Shown here piece after piece: positions 60,080 to 64,000 of a stretch of 64,000 bases of DNA. The position numbers and the translations under genes were made by a program. The notes below the pieces were generated by a model. That model was not told the DNA's origin, did no database searches, and saw only the letters and a list, made by a program, of their open reading frames with translations. How positions within the stretch are numbered: the stretch's first letter is position 1; every line of letters begins with the position of its first letter. Origin of the DNA: Balaenoptera acutorostrata (taxonomy: Eukaryota > Chordata > Mammalia > Artiodactyla > Balaenopteridae); the NCBI RefSeq assembly GCF_949987535.1, contig NC_080082.1, positions 32,338,011-32,402,010 on the forward strand, written 5' to 3'.

Positions 60080-60660
60080 ACCAGGGGCCCAGCCCCCTGC
60101 ACAGAAGAAAGATGATTGCAACAAGTCAACGTTTGGATCCATCTGTGCAGAGGAGATATTTTACCCCAAACAGAATAGGAACCTTTGCTTCCATTTGAAA
60201 TGATTTATAGCTGTTCCCGCCTGATCGCCGAGTGTTTCCAAATTAAAAGCCATTAATTAAGGCCTTCTAGAGATACAAAAGATATGCGAGGAGTGCTTTG
60301 TAATTCCAGCTCAGTACTTCAGGTGAGAGCTTTTCAAATTACGTGGACCATTGGAGCCACCTGCTTGAGGAACCGCGATGGGAGCCGTCTCGTGGCTCAT
60401 CAGCACGCCACCGTGCCAGCGTTGTTACTGAATTTTCTCATTTCTCCAGGGCAAATACTAATTAATGGATACAATTCACAGCTGATTAGCTGTGGTTTCT
60501 TCAGTAATTACATTCGCATACTAACTGTTCAGAAGAGGATTTCTAACCCAGTTCTTATTTCACTCTAAGCTTAATTTGTTTTTGGAATTGTTTAGGCCCT
60601 TCGTTTAATAGCCATTTTATTTTTCTTTGTTGTTTTAGGTGCTATTAGATAATAAGTGAG
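60080..60660. promoter_or_regulatory. candidate conserved non-coding element 2 kb upstream of exon 2
   Basis: Repeat-free with clustered factor-like sites: gccattaattaagg, actaattaatgg, cacagctgattagctgtg (E-box and homeobox core), tgtggttt (RUNX-like), cagtaattac, attcgcat (octamer-like). CpGs are spared (gaaccgcgatgggagccgtctcg). A regulatory role is inferred only. Confidence 0.45.
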
Positions 60661-61017
60661 TTTAATCTTTAAAAAAATGCTCTCTGATAATGAGCTGTTT
60701 GCCTTAAATGGATTTCTAATTCCCCAACAAAACCTACATTTAAATAACAGTAAAGTTGTGATACAGGCTTTCGCGAGGTTTGAGTCGGGAATTGGTACGC
60801 GGAATATACATCGTGGCCCAAGTTCTCATAAATCTCCAAAAAGAACATTCTAAATGGAGGCCCGAGATCTTAATTCTAAAATCATTCATTCATCAAAAAT
60901 TCCAAGGTAGAAACCTATCCCTTTTCTTGCATATATTTAACGTTGTAAAAAAAAAAAAATGGGGGAAAACTGTGTGTGTGTGTTCATGCTCTCCTGCTCA
61001 CGTGTTTATTTTTTAAA

Positions 61018-61155
61018 TGATTTTTAAAACACTTTATTGAGGTATCATGGACCTACAAAAAAACTGTACATATTTCATGTATACAACTTGATGAGTTTGG
61101 AGATAAGTATACATTGGTGAAGCCATCACCATGTGTTTTTGATATCACATGCCCT
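61018..61155 (-). mobile_element. old L1 3' fragment
   Basis: Plus strand: actttattgaggtatcatggacc, tgtatacaacttgatgagtttgg, gaagccatcaccatgtg: inverse L1. Confidence 0.75.
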
Positions 61156-62660
61156 CAGAGAAACTAGATAAAGGGCTTTCTTAAGTGCTAACAAATACAT
61201 CTTTCATAAATCCTTATAAAGATACTTATCCAAAAGAATCTGAGGGCTCGTTGTGTGAGGATGTATTTAGGTGTGATTTTACAGGGTGGGATTTTGCTTC
61301 TGTAGACCATAACAGCGTTCTGGAACCCTTAGAGCCTTCCGTATAAATCCTGCTTGGTTCTTGGATCCCTGACATGAGAAAGGGCAGCATGTCAGTCCCG
61401 CTTCCGTGCAGGAATCCTACAGGTTCAGAGTCGGAGGATGAGAGCCCCCCAGAAATAAGTGCTTGTGGGTTTATTGGGAGGAGGATTATGTGGGTCTTTC
61501 ATATCTATGTGTCTGTATCTATATTGATTCTCTGTATTTATCTGTGTGTTTGTATCTATCTGTGTACCTATCTCTTTGGGAAAATTGTGCCTTTTACTTT
61601 AAATAATTACTAGCTCTATTTATAATAGAGAATGGATATACATTTCACCCTGTGGAGACCAAACCTATGTGTTATTTGATGCATGAAAGAAAGGAAATAA
61701 TACACTTTATAAAAAGAAGGACATTCTTTTACCATTTAAAAATCATGAAAATAATATAGCTCTGGATAATTATGCTCACAGAGCCTTTCCACATTGCCAG
61801 ACTGATAAGAGAATGTTTAAAGCAACAAAACGTTCCTACTTAGACCATCTGAACCTGAAAATACGTTTCTGCCAAAATCCAAGTTTTACATTTTGATAAC
61901 AGGTCTCTAGAAGGAAAGAGCTTATGTCTGAAATGCTGATACAGTCTTATTTGTGATGGCCTGAATGGGCTATTGTGTTAGGGAATTAAATAAAAATTGC
62001 TGTGTTCATAGGATCCCGCTTATTTTTTAAACCTCTTTGGACTTAATGTTACATTGAGAGATTAAATACCACTGTTTTCAACAGCTCTGATGGATACAGA
62101 TATCGTTTTAAACTCTGGAGATTTAAAAAATATTCTTTAGTCTTATTATTTATTTATATTCATGCCACACCCCATTCACGGGAAAATAGAATTTGAGTCC
62201 TGGGAATTGAATTCTATTCACTTTAATTCACATTTTAACCTACCCACACTTGTGACATCTGTTCTTGAAAAGTAAGCTATGAAATCCCAACATGCTTTAA
62301 AAATGTGTCAGGGTGATTTTCTTGGAAACTCTTTTCCTGCTAACCTCTGACAAATGCTAGTTCGATAAACAACACCCACTAGTGACCAGTTGGCCAAATG
62401 TTTACAATTGTCTCCCTTTGCTATTAGTCTCGATGAGAAACAACACTATTTTCTAGAATTATCGCATTAGCTTAAGTCGGTGCTTTATTTTCTGAGGGAA
62501 CCAGCCGACAGCATATAGCATAGTGCAATCTGTCACAGTTCACATTTGGTCCGAGTGAAACCACCCTTTTATCTCATAACACCAACATTCTTTCCAGATC
62601 CCATCTGAGCAGTAAGTAAACCCCCAGAATTCTTTATGATGCTGCATATTAACATAAAAC
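61156..62660. other. repeat-poor intronic sequence leading to the exon
   Basis: A loose tctatctgtgtacc repeat lies at 61496-61577. The rest is unique AT-rich sequence; 62330-62660 looks fairly conserved next to the exon. Confidence 0.45.
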
Positions 62661-62677
62661 GATCTGTTTTCTTTCAG
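62661..62677 (+). promoter_or_regulatory. TOX3: 3' splice site of TOX3 intron 1
   Basis: A pyrimidine-rich tract (ctgttttctttcag) ends in the AG directly before the exon. The reading frame opens at the first base after AG, which fits the phase-0 junction expected for TOX3. Confidence 0.88.
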
Positions 62678-62743
62678 TTTGGAAATAACAATAACTACAT
62701 GAATATGGCTGAAGCAAACAACGCTTTCTTTGCAGCCAGCGAG
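62678..62743 (+). CDS. TOX3: TOX3 second coding exon (partial CDS)
   Basis: Encodes 22 residues starting FGNNNNYMNMAEANN and ending AFFAASE, which I recognise as human TOX3 residues of about 30-51, just after the exon-1 peptide ending GYYGYSK. TOX3 is a nuclear HMG-box transcription factor of the TOX family, active in neurons and in epithelia such as breast. The HMG box, nuclear localisation signal and glutamine-rich C-terminus lie in later exons outside this window. This N-terminal part belongs to the poorly structured activation region. The exon is 66 nt, phase 0 on both sides, with acceptor ctttcag before it and donor gag/gtaggt after it. The close paralogue TOX has a different peptide here (KFDGENMYMSM), so TOX3 is clearly preferred. 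Recognition is from memory of the protein, not an alignment. Confidence 0.93.
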
Positions 62744-62750
62744 GTAGGTG
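62744..62750 (+). promoter_or_regulatory. TOX3: 5' splice site of TOX3 intron 2
   Basis: The exon ends GAG and is followed by gtaggtg, a good match to the U1 consensus. Without splicing the frame would run on into intronic sequence that does not resemble TOX3. Confidence 0.88.
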
Positions 62751-63199
62751 TCTGCCTTAATGTATCTGTTCATGTTTTGTGTGTTATTTAGATCATTTAA
62801 CAGGCTTGAAGGGAAAAGCCAAGTATTGAATTTATCTTGTTATTACGTGGCACGAGGTAACGACTTTGGAGGAAAAACGAGAAAAACCTATTGGAAGAGA
62901 AAATAACCTGACAAGTCTTTATCACTCGTCCATAGGCTGTTAGGAACGTTAGTAATTCACATACACATCTCTTGATGAAAAGAATATAGATGCAAGCAAA
63001 AGTAAATATATAAGAAAGGATAGAATATCTATCCAAACTATATTTGGAAACTAGGATGGAAGGGACTCCTAACAGAAAATATTTAAACTTCACACAGCTC
63101 TGGGGATAATTTCATTAAGTTGACATGGTTTGGGAACAGTGTGGCAGAACAGTATTAAAATTTCTGGGGTCTTCAGTGAGAGTGGTGTAAAATGAGTGT

Positions 63200-63290
63200 T
63201 TTTGTTAGATTCCCACACCCGAGTACGGTGCCTGGCACATAGTAGATGCTCAATAAATATGTATTGAATGAATGAATGAATGAATGGGCA
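63200..63290 (+). repeat. L2/MIR 3' tail with (TGAA)n
   Basis: gagtacggtgcctggcacatagtagatgctcaataaatatg followed by five tgaa units. L2 and MIR share this 3' end, so the family cannot be decided. Confidence 0.75.
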
Positions 63291-63510
63291 TGCTCCAAGA
63301 CTCGGCTATAGCTAGGAAAATTAGTCGATGAATTTGAAATGCAACACCATGGTGGCTCTGAGTTTGTCTGCAGTTTACCAGTGCCCATGGAACAAACATA
63401 TTTTTGTTGCTGTTTTCACTGCCTTCCCTACTTAGTGACTTAAGGCTGCTGTCTTGGTCTCATTGGCCTGCCCTCCAGAACAACCTCCATCTTGACTAGA
63501 TCAAGAAAGA

Positions 63511-63612
63511 GTGGATATATGTACATGTATAACTGCCTCACTTTGCTGTACAGCAGAAAGTAACACAACGTTGTGAATCAGCTATAATCCAATACAAATT
63601 TTTAAAAAAAGA
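63511..63612 (+). mobile_element. short L1 3' end
   Basis: gtggatatatgtacatgtataactgcctcac, ctgtacagcagaaagtaacac, cagctataatccaatac, A-rich end. A 6-bp aagaaa on both sides may be the target duplication. Confidence 0.82.
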
Positions 63613-64000
63613 AATGGTTTCCTAAATATGGTAGACAGTGTGAGATTTAAGATTTTAAAACAAGAACAAGCAGAAGTGAAATTTGTCCAAATGGAACATT
63701 TCCTCTTGTGATTCCTGTAATAAAAAGTATTCATTTTCCAAATACATTCAAATATAGGAAACTGGACCAGCTTGACCCCAGAGAATGAAAATCATAATGG
63801 CTTCGTAAATGATCTCAGTTGCAGGGAAGCAAGTGGTATGGAAGAAATTAACTTGGAAAAATTAGTGGAAAAAGTTGGGGAATCGAGAACTAAGGGTATC
63901 CGTAGATTAATCATTTTTGCAGTGACCATCATCTCTCTAACCAAGGAGACTGCCTAGATAAGGGAAGATTGTTTGGCACTGGCTGCTGTGTTGTTTGTGA

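Larger units (their letters stand above)
1..62677 (+). other. TOX3: TOX3 intron 1 (3' portion; start lies off window)
   Basis: This stretch holds no other exon that I can match to TOX3 and no CpG island of the kind expected at its first exon. I infer it is the large first intron of the gene. If a species-specific or alternative first exon lies inside, part of this would instead be upstream flank. All the repeats and candidate regulatory blocks listed below lie within it. Confidence 0.75.
62744..64000 (+). other. TOX3: TOX3 intron 2 (5' portion)
   Basis: Follows the donor site. It is AT-rich and holds an L2/MIR tail with a short TGAA repeat and a short L1 3' end, listed separately. The open frame at 63772-63957 has no recognisable content and I treat it as chance. 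Confidence 0.8.

Noticed and set aside
1..64000. CRISPR array, operons, phage or bacterial mobile systems
   Set aside because: No regularly spaced repeats and no dense coding. The sequence is plainly a mammalian intron with SINEs and LINEs.

Overview
The window is non-coding mammalian nuclear DNA with one short coding exon. The transposons point to a cetacean (whale or dolphin). Three tRNA-derived SINEs of the CHR type found in whales, hippos and ruminants are present; two keep intact pol III boxes and 14-bp target-site duplications. L1 3' ends are of the cetartiodactyl kind. I saw no ruminant BovB or Bov-tA copies. Older mammalian repeats (MIR, L2, MER5A, MER20) fill much of the rest.

The only supported coding sequence is a 66-bp, phase-0 exon at 62678-62743 (+), which I recognise as the second coding exon of TOX3, an HMG-box transcription factor. 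A canonical acceptor and donor flank it. The upstream 62.7 kb is therefore read as TOX3 intron 1, with its first exon and CpG-island promoter beyond the left edge. The last 1.26 kb is the start of intron 2. Coding of neighbouring TOX3 exons was not found.

Layout: 1-3.4 kb, MER5A, an ancient LTR-like repeat, L2 and one unassigned minus-strand ORF. 3.4-12.6 kb, two CHR SINEs, MER20, L2, MIR, MER5A and TG repeats. 13-20 kb, AT-rich and repeat-poor with thin L1 remnants. 20-32 kb, L2, MIR, L1, a third CHR SINE and several GT/AT microsatellites. 32.6-36.3 kb, an almost repeat-free block and candidate regulatory domain. 36.3-46.4 kb, MIR, L1, long L2 relics and an ERV1-like solo LTR in unusual 30-bp direct repeats. 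46.4-57 kb, repeat-poor stretch, then MER20, an L1 with ORF2 remnant, MIR/L2 and MER5A. 57-62.7 kb, a second repeat-poor domain with conserved-looking motif clusters, a 108-bp tandem duplication and an inverted-repeat element, leading into the exon.

I found no operon, CRISPR array, RNA gene or novel multi-gene system. The points most worth checking are the candidate intronic enhancers, the tandem duplication, the SINE with a possible 3' transduction, and the LTR with overlong flanking repeats. Conservation was judged by eye (repeat-free, homeobox/E-box-rich sequence), not by alignment.
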